Assembly (NCBI GenBank): GCA_016806645.1
Contig: JACSYO010000134.1
Location: forward strand, 808,501-872,500
Direction: 5' to 3'
Length of the DNA stretch: 64,000 bases
DNA from: Ophiodon elongatus
Lineage: Eukaryota > Chordata > Actinopteri > Perciformes > Hexagrammidae
The notes beneath the pieces are model-generated. The model had not been told where the DNA came from. It saw nothing but the letters and a program-made list of their open reading frames with translations, and made no database searches. Each line of letters begins with the position of its first letter. Positions within the stretch are counted from its first letter, which is position 1. This document shows positions 48,201 through 53,818 of this stretch, one piece after another. Both the position numbers and the translations under genes were made by a program.

Positions 48201-51200
48201 GCTGATGGCTGGTAAATTGGGCTAGCTTGCCGTTTGCAAATTATTTTCAGCTAATATGATATTTTGGGGCCCCTTTCGACAATGGTCCTTTTTTGACTAT
48301 TCTAAGGATTATCTTGCCAGATTTTCTTGTGATGTGATGTGACGTATGTTTATGTTTTTTTTTTTTACATCCCCGAAGTGCTTGGATGTCGATCCTGGCC
48401 GAAGCAGTTTCCAATCCAACATATTTACAATCCGATTTTCTACTGTGAGAGGGGGAACCCCGAGGATAGCTGAGGACGCAAAATTACAAATTGTTGCTCT
48501 CCACACACTATACAAACCAAACTGTTATTTAAACAATTATTTTAAAATGAACACTGTTTGTGATAATACACAAGTTAGTATCTTGAATCATGTTGTGGTG
48601 AGACAAGCTAGCCAACTAACATATATCTGCTCACGATAAATTTAGCAAGCAATCAAACCAAGGTTACCCAGCTAGCTATAGTTTATGCATGGATCTGTGT
48701 TGTTTGCTTTGTAACATTAGCTGAATATGTAATTTGCAAAACAGCAAGCTAGCCAATTTATTAGTCATATCAGCACTGGGAGTCTGGATGAATCTGACTC
48801 AAGATAGTATTTTTCTATTTTAGCTGGCTAGCAATTGCTCTGCGTTAGCAGAAAAGCTAGCATTGGGAGTCCCCTAGCACTGGGTCTTGCACTGGCTGAT
48901 TTTGAGTTACTATAGCCGCCACTAAAGGTCCATCTCGAGACCGCCGCTGCAAAGTATATAGAATGGAAAGACAGCATGTTTAGATTATATTGTGGGGGGT
49001 GCTGTTCGTTTGTTGAAGTTAGCGGACTCCATTTCTTAGCAAATTTTGGCAAGTGTTGTAAACTGTTGTACTGGAGGGGAGCTGAAGTGAGGCAAGGCAC
49101 ACCGGACCGCGCAAGGCACACCAGACCGCGCATAAACGTCATATCCTTCTGATTTTCCTGGAAAAATGTCCTGAGGCCTTAACAAAGAAATCAGTCCACA
49201 TGCTGTCATAAACAACTGAGAAATACACAGGATGCTTCCCAATTTCTAAGTCATATTACAATCCGTTCACCCTTTGGCAACAAAGAACAATTCATACGTG
49301 TGAAAAGTTACACAGTCACTGTTAACTTTGGGTGTGTTTTTGCACTCTAGTTTTATATTTTTCAATTGTTACAAATAATATTATAAATAATAATATATTT
49401 GGTTGGAATTACAGAAAGTCACCAGTACCCTGTCTGAGCAGCAGAAAGCAGTGAATGAAGGCCAAAACCCTTTACCCATATACACTGCTGTCAATATGAA
49501 GGATATGGCAAAGGGCTGTCAATTTGAAGCTGGTAAATATCCTGCTTGATATTTTTATTTGTATTGTAATTACTGTAATAGCTAAAAATGACACTTGACC
49601 ATGTATTCCTGAAAGTATTTTTTGCAAGGTGACTGAAGCCCAATGAATATACTGTACATAGCATGTAATATTTATTGCGTGAAACTCAAGCGACACCTAT
49701 GAAACCCTAGTTGTTTTTATATGAAATTGATCATTCATTTTGCAACTAAAATGAATATGGGAATATTCAGCAGGACCAGACTGATGACATAATAAAGATT
49801 CAGGACACAAGAAGAACTTGAACAAAATTAAAAACTGTGAAGGAATGATTGATTTTTGTAATAACAAATAACACATATTGTTGACAGAGTGGTGTGAGTT
49901 TACACCCTATGAGGTAGGCATCCAGAAGTATGGGGCATTTGTCCCAACTGAGGACTTTGGGAGTCAGTTCTTTCTCGGTAATTTCATCAAGAAACTTCCA
50001 GAAGTCCGCATCCCTTATCTGATCGGTAAGACCACTGCTTCTGTTGCAATGTCAATGTACAGTAATAAAATACCAATTTAAGGTAATTCCAATTGATTTT
50101 TTTCCAATGTAATCAGGAATATGGAGCAGTGCTATTTCTGTCAACATAACCCAGCTTTGGACACTTGCTACGGGGTTCACGCCTTCTTGGAACACCTGGC
50201 TTGGACCAGAGGTCAACAACATAGGTACAGCTATGATGATTAAGCATTTTCTTATATAATTTAATAGATTCAATGTTTACACAACATAGATGCAATGTTT
50301 ACACAACAAACCATATAACAGAATTGTAAAACCTTTTAACCGTAGTTATTACTATTATTGAGATGTTTTGTTCTTTTGACAGACGCTGACAATGAACCAT
50401 CAACTCTGGACACACACATCATAAATCCAACCACAGATATCACCAGAGTAGTGACTGATTTCTTCAGAAATCGTCCAGCCATTGCTGAAATGTACAATTT
50501 CATGCGTGGACTCTTCATGCACAGGGACTACAATCAACAGAACAGCTTTGTTGCCTGGAAAGGTAGGCACTCACAGTCCTGTTTTTGATATTTTGCTTTT
50601 CAGCAACAATTCAAAAACTTTGGAACAATACTGAGCTGCAAGTGCAAAGGGTAAATTATGTTAAAGTAACGTGCACATTTCAGGAGTAAATGGTAAATGG
50701 CCTGTACCTGTATAGCGCTTCTCTAGTCTTCCAATCACTGAAAGCACTTTAACACTACATGTCATTCAGCCATTCACACCAATTCATACACTGATGCAAT
50801 GTGCCACCTGCCAATCAGGACTATCTAAACATTCATACCCATTCATACACCGATGGCACCGCCTTTGGGGGCATTTTGGGGTTAAGTGTCTTGCCCAAGG
50901 ACACACCAACATGGACTAGAGGAGCTGAGGATCGAACTGCCGATGTTCTGATTGAGGGACAACCCGCTCTATCTTCTCTACCACAGTCACCCCAGATCAC
51001 TATGGATCCCTCCTGCCTAATACACCTGAGAATGGTGAAGATTGTTTTTGAGCACTTGAAGCTCGGCCTTACAATGGCTAAAGTGGCCAATCATGGAACT
51101 GTATTGCAGTTGGAGGTGGGTAGACCTTTTTAGCGGCAAGTCTGTCTTGTTTTTGCTGCCATTTGTTTTTATAGGCTGTCAAAGACCCTCTTCAGGAAGT

Positions 51201-53818
51201 GTGGCTCTTTAAAGGACTCCTAATCATTTTGTTCTGAGCATTGACCTCCCAGTTAGATGTGGAGAGTGTCTTCTTGTAGTTGCCCTTCGGGCAAGTACCT
51301 GAGATGTTTTAGTTACGATACGAAATAGAAAATGTAGGCCTATTTGAGATTTGCCCGATCGGACCACAGCATTCAACTCTCCCCAACACAGAGTTTACTT
51401 TGCACGGGGAAGCGTCCAAGCGTTAATGTTGAGCCCGGGGCATTATCATCAGCATACTAAAGCTTCAGCTGTGTAAATCTGGGACTTGGCCTTAAACTTA
51501 TTTTAGTAGAAGAGCTGGCCATCTGTTCTTTATTAGAATACAGGTTTAGGCTGGTGAAATTAAGAATGATTGTAATGGACAGATTGCAGGGGGCAATGAT
51601 ACACCCTACTTGACACCAGTTTTACCTTGTGTGTTGTTTCCCTTGCTGCTGAGAGGAGTTTCAATATACAGTGTAGTGCACAGTGTCACTCTGTTGACCC
51701 GAGGTCCTGGAGAGTCATGAAGTTGAAAGCTTTGGTTAGATCACTGTAGGCCCCATGCCAACGGGCATTGGGAGGATGTGGTCCAGACAACAAACCATAA
51801 ATAGGCATGGACATTGATGGGACAGTTCAGTAAGCTGGTTGACCAAGCTGGTTTTAATGGCAAAGCCCACACCATGTATCTGGGGATAACACACGTATTT
51901 CCTCTTAGAAGAAGGTGTAGCTTCCACTCTCACCCACCTGCCCTCCTTCTTCCAGTCTGATTCTAGAGGGAGCTTTAGTGCTGATGTTTGAACCTTCGTA
52001 GTTCCATTGGACCAATGGCAGTTCACTTGGTTTATTACCTTCAGGTTGATGACTGTCTGACATACATCAGAGTTGGGGGACTGCTTCTTCCAGAGTCCTT
52101 CTCTGTCATCATAGCATTTGGGATTTCCCCCCTGTTCTCCAACCATCATTCTCCACCTGCTTTACCATTTCCCTCCACCTTACCACAATGTGTGGCTATA
52201 TCAGGAGCTGAGCAGACAGCATCACTTGGGAATAAAGGAAGACCCAAACTTCTCTTCCATGACAACATAGTAATTTTCCGGAGAAGGGTCAGCTAAAGCA
52301 CCAGTTTGACAGCACTTCCAGCCGAACACCCAATCGAACTAATCACACTTGCTTCGACTCAGTATGCTGAATTTCCCAAGCAACATTATGGGACACACCA
52401 CGCAAAACAAAACTGCCACAGATATTTAATCTCAGCTGTTGGCACAAGGCAGAATTCCTGTACATGATGGTTGTTTGAACAGAGAAAAGTTCAGCACAGA
52501 ACACAATTGACATCATATGCAAGTCAGTTATTTCCTTTTCTGTTTCCTAGTCAACCACCTATTCTTGCAAGTTGAAGATCTGCTTGTTATTTTCTCATTC
52601 TCTGTTTTCTTTTCAGAAACGCATCTAGATGCCTTCCCAAACCAGCTGACACCCAGTGACTCCACCCTGCGCCTGGTTGATTCTGGTCATGCCATCAATA
52701 TTGGCTGTGTGCCTGTCCTGCGACCAGAGAGAGATGTGGATCTCATCATATCTCTGAGTTACTCGTGGGAGTCAGTGCACATCCTCAGGGTAAACAGAAT
52801 GAGGAGACTCTCATCTGGGATGCAAAATTACGTTTCCTGAATGTATTCCATTAATAATACTCTATGATCATGTCTAATCTATCAGGTCCTGGAGAAGACA
52901 GCTGCTTACTGTAAAGACCATGACCTCCCCTTTCCAAATGCTGATTTTGCTAGTCTGGAAAAGGAGCCTCAAAACGAGGTCTACGTCTTCGAGGATAAGG
53001 AGAATCCCAAGGCCCCGATAGTGGTTCATTTCCCACTTGTCAATGTCACATACAAACACTTCAAATGCCCTGGTATGCCCATTTGAAGTAGCTGAACTTC
53101 ACTCTAACAATGTTGCTTCTATTGCTTTATTCTTTATTTATTTGTGCTGTATATCTTGAAACAATAGCAATCTAGCAATAGGAAGAAACCTTTCTCTGCA
53201 CGCTATTCTCGTTATCGTAGAAGTCATATGAGGATATTTTTAAAGGGCAGGGGGCTGATAATGGCAGGACAGGGTATCTGTATTGTTTCATTCCATACTG
53301 AAATGATACCATACTTTATCAGAGGATTGCAGCATATATTTATAGGGTGACAGACCTGTATTAAACATTCTGCATCACGCTGCCTGTTGCAGCTAATATT
53401 TAACACTACAAATAGAATAGAATAGAATAAAATTACTAAGGATCTGCTCTATTACTGATGACTAGGTGCGACTTGACTTGAAAGGAATCGAAACTGCCTC
53501 ATGTATTTCTACATTCAATAAGAACAACACATATAATGTGTATTATATTGTGCTTCGTAGGACATGATTTAACCAATTGTATCATTATCTTGTGACTTTA
53601 CAGGCGTCAAGCGTGAGACTGAGGAAGACATAAGAGCTGGGGAGGTGGATGTGAGCAGCAGCAACTCTCCATACGTCACCAAGAACATGACCTACTCAGA
53701 AGAGGATTATGAGGCTCTGGTGGAGCTGACCACTTATAACATATTAAACAACAAGGAGAGCCTCCTTGAAGCCTTGTGTAAGGCCCTGGAGAGGAGCGCA
53801 TCCAAGATAAAGAAATAA
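20352..53818 (+). CDS. pla2g4f: Cytosolic phospholipase A2, group IV (delta/epsilon/zeta type), 24 coding exons, two C2 modules
   Basis: Ca2+-dependent cytosolic lipase/acyltransferase of the PLA2G4 family, which acts on membrane glycerophospholipids after C2-mediated docking. I resolve 24 exons with GT-AG borders and matching phases, 2772 nt or 923 aa, against about 820-870 aa for human PLA2G4D/E/F. Domains: C2 module A (1-140), C2 module B (141-282), linker (283-431), lipase domain (432-923). The lipase domain shows GGGSRAM (Arg445), GVSGSTW with Ser473 as nucleophile, and 'LVDSGHAINIG' with Asp754. The Arg-Ser spacing of 28 residues equals that of cPLA2-alpha. The 'WCEFTPYEVG' and 'HLDAFPNQLTP' blocks best fit the zeta type, but ortholog assignment is by eye. 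The start is ATG 20352, which abuts a splice acceptor, so the true 5' end may differ. An ATG at 32675 would give a 781-aa single-C2 form. The introns carry many retroelements but no exon is broken. Confidence 0.88.
21050..21070 (-). repeat. (CTTGC)n 3' tail of LINE copy 2
   Basis: Four GCAAG units on the + strand, the complement of the tail of copy 1. They mark the 3' end of the element. Confidence 0.85.
21277..23630 (-). pseudogene. LINE ORF2 remnant, copy 2
   Basis: A 576-codon frame (23630-21900) starts in the ORF1-downstream linker ('PRLRRAKRRSLQ') and runs directly into the endonuclease at 'NNAAVLIESTPDNF', because the intervening 0.7 kb is deleted. It includes 'VGDFNIHVD', 'HTLDLIITKG', 'DVALSDHF', 'YRPISNLPFLSKIIEKV' and 'LDLSAAFDTVDHDI', then a frame break. 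A second frame (21852-21310) carries 'NIARIRGLMSQQDLEKL' to 'LHWLPVQQRIDFKILLLVYKALN'. The [FY]ADD block is missing at the same junction as in copy 1. Longest surviving ORF2 piece, but catalytically dead. Confidence 0.85.
23703..24695 (-). CDS. LINE ORF1 protein with degenerate esterase-like domain (copy 2)
   Basis: A 330-codon frame nearly identical to the ORF1 of copy 1 (13787-14779), with the same start, the same coiled-coil-prone N-terminus and the same premature end 'SVHAAA'. The GDS-type block reads 'IVGNYVVKDVR', so both the Asp and the Ser of that motif are changed, and the GxND block again reads 'TGCCDT'. The two frames differ at only about ten residues, so the pair is young or has been homogenised. 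It is element-encoded. Confidence 0.8.
   Translation of the reverse strand: MPPFPTDDYYKLLQKIAVLETKIHRLEVKVEVNGLCENNTTLPWTQNIGQAQAKTQLTSTTRPTKKQEGCVAANESSNGSPPWNSLGAKPKRTSYPRDVGGRLTGRAQHPEISDTTGWPALPHTQNSSSTPAHSWTQPRKAEKSKTSKEPLRQPGLQLGNSYAPLSQDPRSPSGDLDKQLSSQSRVRTESKCERKRPQGKLLTEPETLIVGNYVVKDVRTMCSKNIKILCFPTDMVSNMTDKILDIVADHPTGKNIIVHTGCCDTVKQQSEVLKRDFIDLLNTVSSVNAEVFISGPLPPVRGGDERFSRLFALNKLLSTACTDYSVHAAA
24702..24733 (-). other. Hairpin upstream of LINE ORF1, copy 2
   Basis: The same perfect 10-bp inverted repeat as at 13749-13780, in the 5' UTR on the minus strand, 6 bases before the ORF1 start. Confidence 0.7.
25341..25477 (+). CDS. pla2g4f: pla2g4 exon 2 (C2 module A, exon A2)
   Basis: 137 nt between CACCAG and GTAAGA. 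It encodes 'SESDCYVTV' with a calcium-loop Asp, and 'TPEWNDTFIF', the conserved C2 NPEWN-type block. Same length and phase as exon B2. Confidence 0.92.
26590..26616. repeat. (CAGAAT)n tail of a LINE
   Basis: Four-plus CAGAAT units followed by 'CAGCTTTATTGGCCATGTAT', a familiar 3' end of a fish LINE read on the minus strand. Confidence 0.75.
26958..27491 (-). pseudogene. LINE RT C-terminal remnant
   Basis: A 177-codon frame. The first 45 residues come from the pre-RT linker and the rest from the C-terminal RT/thumb region, joined across a deletion near 27365. It lacks all catalytic RT motifs. Element-derived. Confidence 0.75.
28145..28726 (+). repeat. Intron-2 segment repeated downstream of the gene
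   Basis: Matches 62690-63303 along its length, with small indels. Shared landmarks are 'CATATCATCTCATTC', 'GGTGCTTTTTAGCC', 'GTTATCGTTTAG', 'ATGGCCAAGCCACCATC' and 'GGACACACATGACAAA'. The match ends at 'TTTAAGG'/'CTTAAGG', 16 bases before exon 3. Confidence 0.85.
28742..28873 (+). CDS. pla2g4f: pla2g4 exon 3 (C2 module A, exon A3)
   Basis: 132 nt, phase 0 at both ends, between TTTCCAG and GTACAA. It encodes 'NTLEVNLYDKDPLKNDDLI' with the C2 calcium-loop-3 DxD pattern (DKD). Same length as exon B3. Confidence 0.92.
28904..29265. repeat. Dispersed repeat copy 2 with 7-bp target duplication
   Basis: Body 28911-29258, flanked by GCATGAT at 28904-28910 and 29259-29265. It begins with CCATCCATCCATTATC and ends CAGCCCCATCT. 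It matches the repeat at 8612-8900. The flanking duplication supports insertion by retrotransposition into intron 3. Confidence 0.75.
29274..29650 (+). mobile_element. hAT-like element end (truncated)
   Basis: Begins CAGGGGTGGGCAAAC, the terminal sequence typical of hAT (Charlie-like) non-autonomous elements, followed by 'GGGGCCACAATGA' and 'GGGCCGGGCC'. I do not find the opposite terminal repeat, so the right boundary is arbitrary. Confidence 0.5.
29857..29892. repeat. (AAT)n microsatellite
   Basis: Twelve trinucleotide units in intron 3. Confidence 0.95.
30367..30401 (+). CDS. pla2g4f: pla2g4 exon 4 (C2 module A, exon A4)
   Basis: 35 nt, GGT AAA CTC TGG to AG|GTAAAG, encoding 'GKLWMAFELLE'. 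It is 6 nt shorter than exon B4 (41 nt). The site equivalent to the B4 acceptor reads TATGG here instead of TATAG, and CAAAG six bases downstream is the usable acceptor. The frame is kept. Confidence 0.85.
30507..30549 (+). CDS. pla2g4f: pla2g4 exon 5 (C2 module A, exon A5)
   Basis: 43 nt between TTTTAG and GTAAGG, encoding 'SEKKVFSHLKDVASV' with the split Ser codon. It ends in phase 0, matching the phase-0 acceptor of exon B1. Same length as exon B5, though the residues have diverged. Confidence 0.82.
30550..32668 (+). other. Intron 5, between the two C2 modules
   Basis: 2.1 kb with a SINE-tail fragment (about 30716-30765) and a minus-strand LINE remnant (31600-32260). A promoter for a module-B-only transcript would have to lie here, but none is recognisable. 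Confidence 0.6.
31600..32260 (-). mobile_element. Rex3/RTE-like LINE fragment
   Basis: The minus-strand translation gives 'GGELLTQTWGIVERWKEHIEKLLNPTNMSS' in two parts, 'VKKLISGKVPVLKALDI', then 'IASLLFADDIALLAHPERD' and 'GIRVSPSKSESMVLCRK'. These match blocks of the better preserved LINE at 57661-60853. Most of the RT fingers and palm between them is deleted. It is a decayed relative, not the same insertion. Confidence 0.75.
32669..32741 (+). CDS. pla2g4f: pla2g4 exon 6 (C2 module B, exon B1)
   Basis: 73 nt after TTATTCAACAG, reading AAG GCA ATG ATC TCC and encoding 'SLNVTILRAEKNPSKDY'. The phase-0 start fits the phase-0 end of exon 5. It contains an ATG at 32675 with G at -3, so it could also serve as a first coding exon. 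Homologous to exon 1. Confidence 0.85.
32953..33089 (+). CDS. pla2g4f: pla2g4 exon 7 (C2 module B, exon B2)
   Basis: 137 nt between TTTACAG and GTAAGT. It encodes 'CSESDCYVILTLPTATA' and 'NNNNPEWNEKFTF', the same C2 blocks as exon 2. Confidence 0.93.
33277..33408 (+). CDS. pla2g4f: pla2g4 exon 8 (C2 module B, exon B3)
   Basis: 132 nt between CCCCAG and GTAAAA, encoding 'NILEIKLYDEDPLARDDLF' with the DxD calcium-loop pattern. Homologous to exon 3. Confidence 0.93.
33521..33561 (+). CDS. pla2g4f: pla2g4 exon 9 (C2 module B, exon B4)
   Basis: 41 nt between TTTATAG and GTAACT, encoding 'TEGKLLIAFELLQ'. Homologous to exon 4 but two codons longer at its start. Confidence 0.88.
33686..33728 (+). 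CDS. pla2g4f: pla2g4 exon 10 (C2 module B, exon B5)
   Basis: 43 nt between TTTGTAG and GTAAGA, encoding 'SEDPPCEYLTNGVLV'. The TNGVLV end also occurs in mammalian PLA2G4F after its C2 domain, so module B sits in the canonical position. Confidence 0.87.
33729..35209 (+). other. Intron 10
   Basis: 1.5 kb of AT-rich DNA; no repeat or gene recognised. Confidence 0.6.
35210..35264 (+). CDS. pla2g4f: pla2g4 exon 11 (linker)
   Basis: 55 nt between CTTCCAG and GTACGT, encoding 'AAPFSVLDINIDKLQSDN'. Phase 0 in, phase 1 out. It links C2 module B to the pre-lipase region. Confidence 0.85.
35300..35534 (+). mobile_element. tRNA-derived SINE, copy 2
   Basis: A-box 'TGGCTCAGTGGTAGAGCAGG' and B-box 'AGTTCGATCCC', then the common body and the end 'GAAAAGTGCTATAAAAG'. 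It lies in intron 11, in sense orientation. Confidence 0.85.
35985..36109 (+). CDS. pla2g4f: pla2g4 exon 12 (linker)
   Basis: 125 nt between CATCAG and GTGAGT, encoding 'LWNKVLKLRGAYYENHTL' and 'KLRFYVNRDLETELGLA'. This matches the beta-rich segment between C2 and lipase domains in the delta/epsilon/zeta group. Confidence 0.88.
36367..36471 (+). CDS. pla2g4f: pla2g4 exon 13 (linker)
   Basis: 105 nt, phase 0 both ends, between TGTCAG and GTAAGA. It encodes a Pro/Ala-rich 'GSTHASAPPMETYTNLQPLP' followed by 'KVSLVIDQ'. Confidence 0.85.
36642..36676 (+). CDS. pla2g4f: pla2g4 exon 14 (linker)
   Basis: 35 nt between TCACAG and GTAAGG, encoding 'DTVDLDMETDD' and ending in a split Gly codon. Confidence 0.8.
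36753..37050 (+). mobile_element. tRNA-derived SINE, copy 3
   Basis: A-box-like 'TGGCTCAGTGTTGAGCAGGG' and B-box-like 'GGTTTAAGCCCC', then a body longer than copy 2. It ends 'AGAAAAGCGCTATAAAGTAC'. Confidence 0.85.
37140..37265. repeat. Old repeat, left part, with a local tandem duplication
   Basis: Two adjacent units of about 60 bp share 'TCCAGTTAATCCCAAA' and 'GAGGTCAGGGCCAATCAAC'. The continuation of this repeat ('GGGGCATTGTTGTGTTGAAA', 'AAACTGTTGCGACAAAGTT') resumes near 38700, so the repeat is interrupted by 37266-38697. Confidence 0.6.
37266..38697. mobile_element. Insertion splitting an older repeat (possible solo LTR)
   Basis: About 1.43 kb with no coding potential, placed between two halves of one older repeat. 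It contains poly-T tracts and an imperfect minisatellite (37905-38300). ACTGT occurs at both edges and may be a target duplication. Size and lack of ORFs suit a solo LTR or non-autonomous element, but no family is recognised. Confidence 0.4.
37905..38300. repeat. Imperfect minisatellite
   Basis: About seven degenerate units built on 'CTCTGACGGTTGAGGTAGCTT' in two halves, then 'GTCACTC(A)AAAACCTGTTC', 30 to 65 bp long. It is part of the 37.3-38.7 kb insertion. Confidence 0.7.
39165..39630 (+). repeat. Dispersed repeat, copy 2 (fuller)
   Basis: Runs from 'ACTGACCAGAAGGGGGCGAC' to 'CTTATATACAGTCTATGATT'. Its middle matches 70-236 in inverted orientation. It looks like a common teleost non-autonomous repeat with no coding capacity. 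Confidence 0.65.
39923..40049 (+). CDS. pla2g4f: pla2g4 exon 15 (start of lipase region)
   Basis: 127 nt between TCCACAG and GTAGAG. It encodes 'EGLAIRLDFDIPTQEKEYL' and 'KRSVVVAQAFQKLFG', the helix that precedes the lipase core in PLA2G4D/E/F. Confidence 0.9.
40050..40935 (+). other. Intron 15
   Basis: 0.9 kb; nothing recognised. Confidence 0.6.
40936..41072 (+). CDS. pla2g4f: pla2g4 exon 16 (oxyanion loop and catalytic serine)
   Basis: 137 nt between TTCAG and GTGAGT. It encodes 'IAVVASGGGSRAMTGLLGSL', the glycine-rich loop with the conserved Arg, and 'SYITGVSGSTW' with the nucleophilic Ser codon at 41059-41061. Both motifs are intact. Confidence 0.96.
42013..42256. repeat. Compound microsatellite (TAGA/TCTA then GAGACA)
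   Basis: AGAT units switch to TCTA units, then a TAGA/GATA mixture, then GAGACAGA repeats to 42247. The strand switch at 42023 gives a self-complementary tract. Confidence 0.9.
42335..42550 (+). pseudogene. LINE reverse transcriptase fragment
   Basis: 'FLKWCGENLLQLNVIKTKEI' and 'VDFMKRKAPLSPVCISG' match the conserved post-YADD block of CR1/L2-like fish LINEs. It is a short remnant, on the strand opposite to the adjoining gypsy element. Confidence 0.65.
42720..43400 (-). pseudogene. Gypsy reverse transcriptase and RNase H remnant
   Basis: RT motifs: 'NAYHLVRIREGDEWKTAF', 'PFGLTNAPAVFQ', and the catalytic box 'VFVYLDDILIFS' (about 43190). Further on is 'KCEFHVPTVSFLGFI'. After a frame break an RNase H segment begins, 'FIVAVDASDMGIGAVLSQW'. 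Frame shifts and a stop prevent a continuous pol. Confidence 0.85.
43713..44153 (-). pseudogene. Gypsy aspartic protease domain remnant
   Basis: A 146-codon frame with the retropepsin active-site motif 'VLVDSGSDANLMD' and the later 'HPLILGFPWLPQHNPHFDW' block typical of gypsy proteases. The catalytic Asp is present. Part of the element spanning 42588-45258. Confidence 0.85.
44163..44862 (-). pseudogene. Gypsy gag-like remnant
   Basis: Two frames. 44862-44545 has 'VTYRARIAFIMGSLTGRALAWATSVW' in two parts, resembling the retrotransposon gag capsid domain. 44495-44163 is Arg/Pro-rich and ends 'QLGRTNLTLEERQRRLREGR', the usual pre-zinc-knuckle stretch. They are separated by frame damage near 44520. 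Confidence 0.75.
44930..45258 (-). mobile_element. LTR and leader of the gypsy remnant
   Basis: Non-coding sequence 5' of the gag frame, starting TGTAATGTCC on the minus strand. The exact LTR end and primer-binding site are not resolved, since the partner LTR is missing. Confidence 0.5.
45700..46340 (-). pseudogene. L2-like LINE RT fragment
   Basis: The minus-strand frames give 'DISQWMYAHHLKLNLHKTE', then 'QLSLAANIAAVAISCRFIL' and 'ALVLAKALVISQLDYCNLL', the RT C-terminal region of L2-type fish LINEs. Catalytic motifs lie outside the fragment. Confidence 0.75.
47541..47763 (+). CDS. pla2g4f: pla2g4 exon 17 (lipase core)
   Basis: 223 nt between GAACAG and GTGAGC. It encodes 'TMSSLYQEANWSQEDID', then 'DGYIVSLIDMLGLIFEQLV', the helical segment after the nucleophile. 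It completes the split Trp codon from exon 16. Confidence 0.95.
47870..48130 (-). mobile_element. LTR fragment of the Gmr1-like family
   Basis: The minus strand matches the 3' LTR region at about 61985-62220. Shared landmarks are 'GCTCAGCTGCGGAGGAGGGA', 'GGTGTAATTAACCT' and 'CCAATATAAACCCCAGT'. There is no adjoining internal sequence, so it is a solo or truncated LTR. Confidence 0.8.
49092..49130. repeat. Two-copy 19-bp tandem duplication
   Basis: GCAAGGCACACCGGACCGC followed by the same unit with one base changed. Confidence 0.8.
49415..49532 (+). CDS. pla2g4f: pla2g4 exon 18
   Basis: 118 nt between TTACAG and GTAAAT, encoding 'TLSEQQKAVNEGQNPLPIYT' and 'AVNMKDM', the 'QNPxPIYTxVN' block of the cPLA2 lipase core. 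Confidence 0.95.
49888..50025 (+). CDS. pla2g4f: pla2g4 exon 19
   Basis: 138 nt between TGACAG and GTAAGA, encoding 'EWCEFTPYEVGIQKYGAFVP' and 'EDFGSQFFLG', a signature block of the cPLA2 family. Confidence 0.96.
50117..50224 (+). CDS. pla2g4f: pla2g4 exon 20
   Basis: 108 nt between ATCAG and GTACAG, encoding 'GIWSSAISVNITQLWTLATG', equivalent to the 'GxWGSA' block (Ser in place of Gly). Confidence 0.92.
50383..50562 (+). CDS. pla2g4f: pla2g4 exon 21
   Basis: 180 nt between GACAG and GTAGGC, encoding 'DITRVVTDFFRNRPAIAEMY' and 'NFMRGLFMHRDY', followed by 'FVAWK'. Confidence 0.94.
50690..50994 (-). mobile_element. tRNA-derived SINE, copy 4
   Basis: On the minus strand it begins 'CTGGGGTGACTGTGGTAGAG', has 'GCAGTTCGATCC' as B-box and ends at 'CAGGTACAGGCCATTTACC'. 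The A-box is shortened relative to copy 2. Confidence 0.8.
51540..52200 (-). pseudogene. LINE endonuclease/RT fragment
   Basis: The minus-strand translation contains 'HGVGFAIKTSLVNQLTELS', resembling the 'HGVGFAI' block of RTE/L1-type AP endonucleases. Further 3' are 'DLTKAFNFMTLQDL' (an RT motif-A-like block with 'DLTKAF') and a degenerate motif-B-like region. It has many internal deletions, and the family is uncertain. Confidence 0.5.
52617..52789 (+). CDS. pla2g4f: pla2g4 exon 22 (catalytic aspartate)
   Basis: 173 nt between TTTCAG and GTAAAC. It encodes 'THLDAFPNQLTPSDSTLRLV' and 'DSGHAINIGCVPVL'. The Asp codon at 52679-52681 is the predicted catalytic partner of Ser473. Mammalian paralogs usually have D-[GA]-G here, so the DSG variant is noted. 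Confidence 0.96.
52886..53072 (+). CDS. pla2g4f: pla2g4 exon 23
   Basis: 187 nt between TATCAG and GTATGC, encoding 'VLEKTAAYCKDHDLPFPN' and 'KAPIVVHFPLVNVTYKHF', the conserved C-terminal lipase block. Confidence 0.95.
53604..53818 (+). CDS. pla2g4f: pla2g4 exon 24 (terminal coding exon)
   Basis: 215 nt from TTACAG to the TAA at 53816-53818. It encodes 'NSPYVTKNMTYSEEDYEAL' and 'LTTYNILNNKESLLEAL', ending in a basic tail 'RSASKIKK'. The 'TPYGxxNxTY' and 'YNxLNN' blocks of PLA2G4D/E/F are recognisable. Confidence 0.95.

Larger units (their letters stand above)
47764..49414 (+). other. Intron 17
   Basis: 1.65 kb. It holds an LTR fragment (47870-48130) and a short tandem duplication (49092-49130), but otherwise nothing recognised. 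Confidence 0.65.
50563..52616 (+). other. Intron 21
   Basis: 2.05 kb holding an inverted SINE (50690-50994) and a minus-strand LINE remnant (about 51540-52200). Confidence 0.7.
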
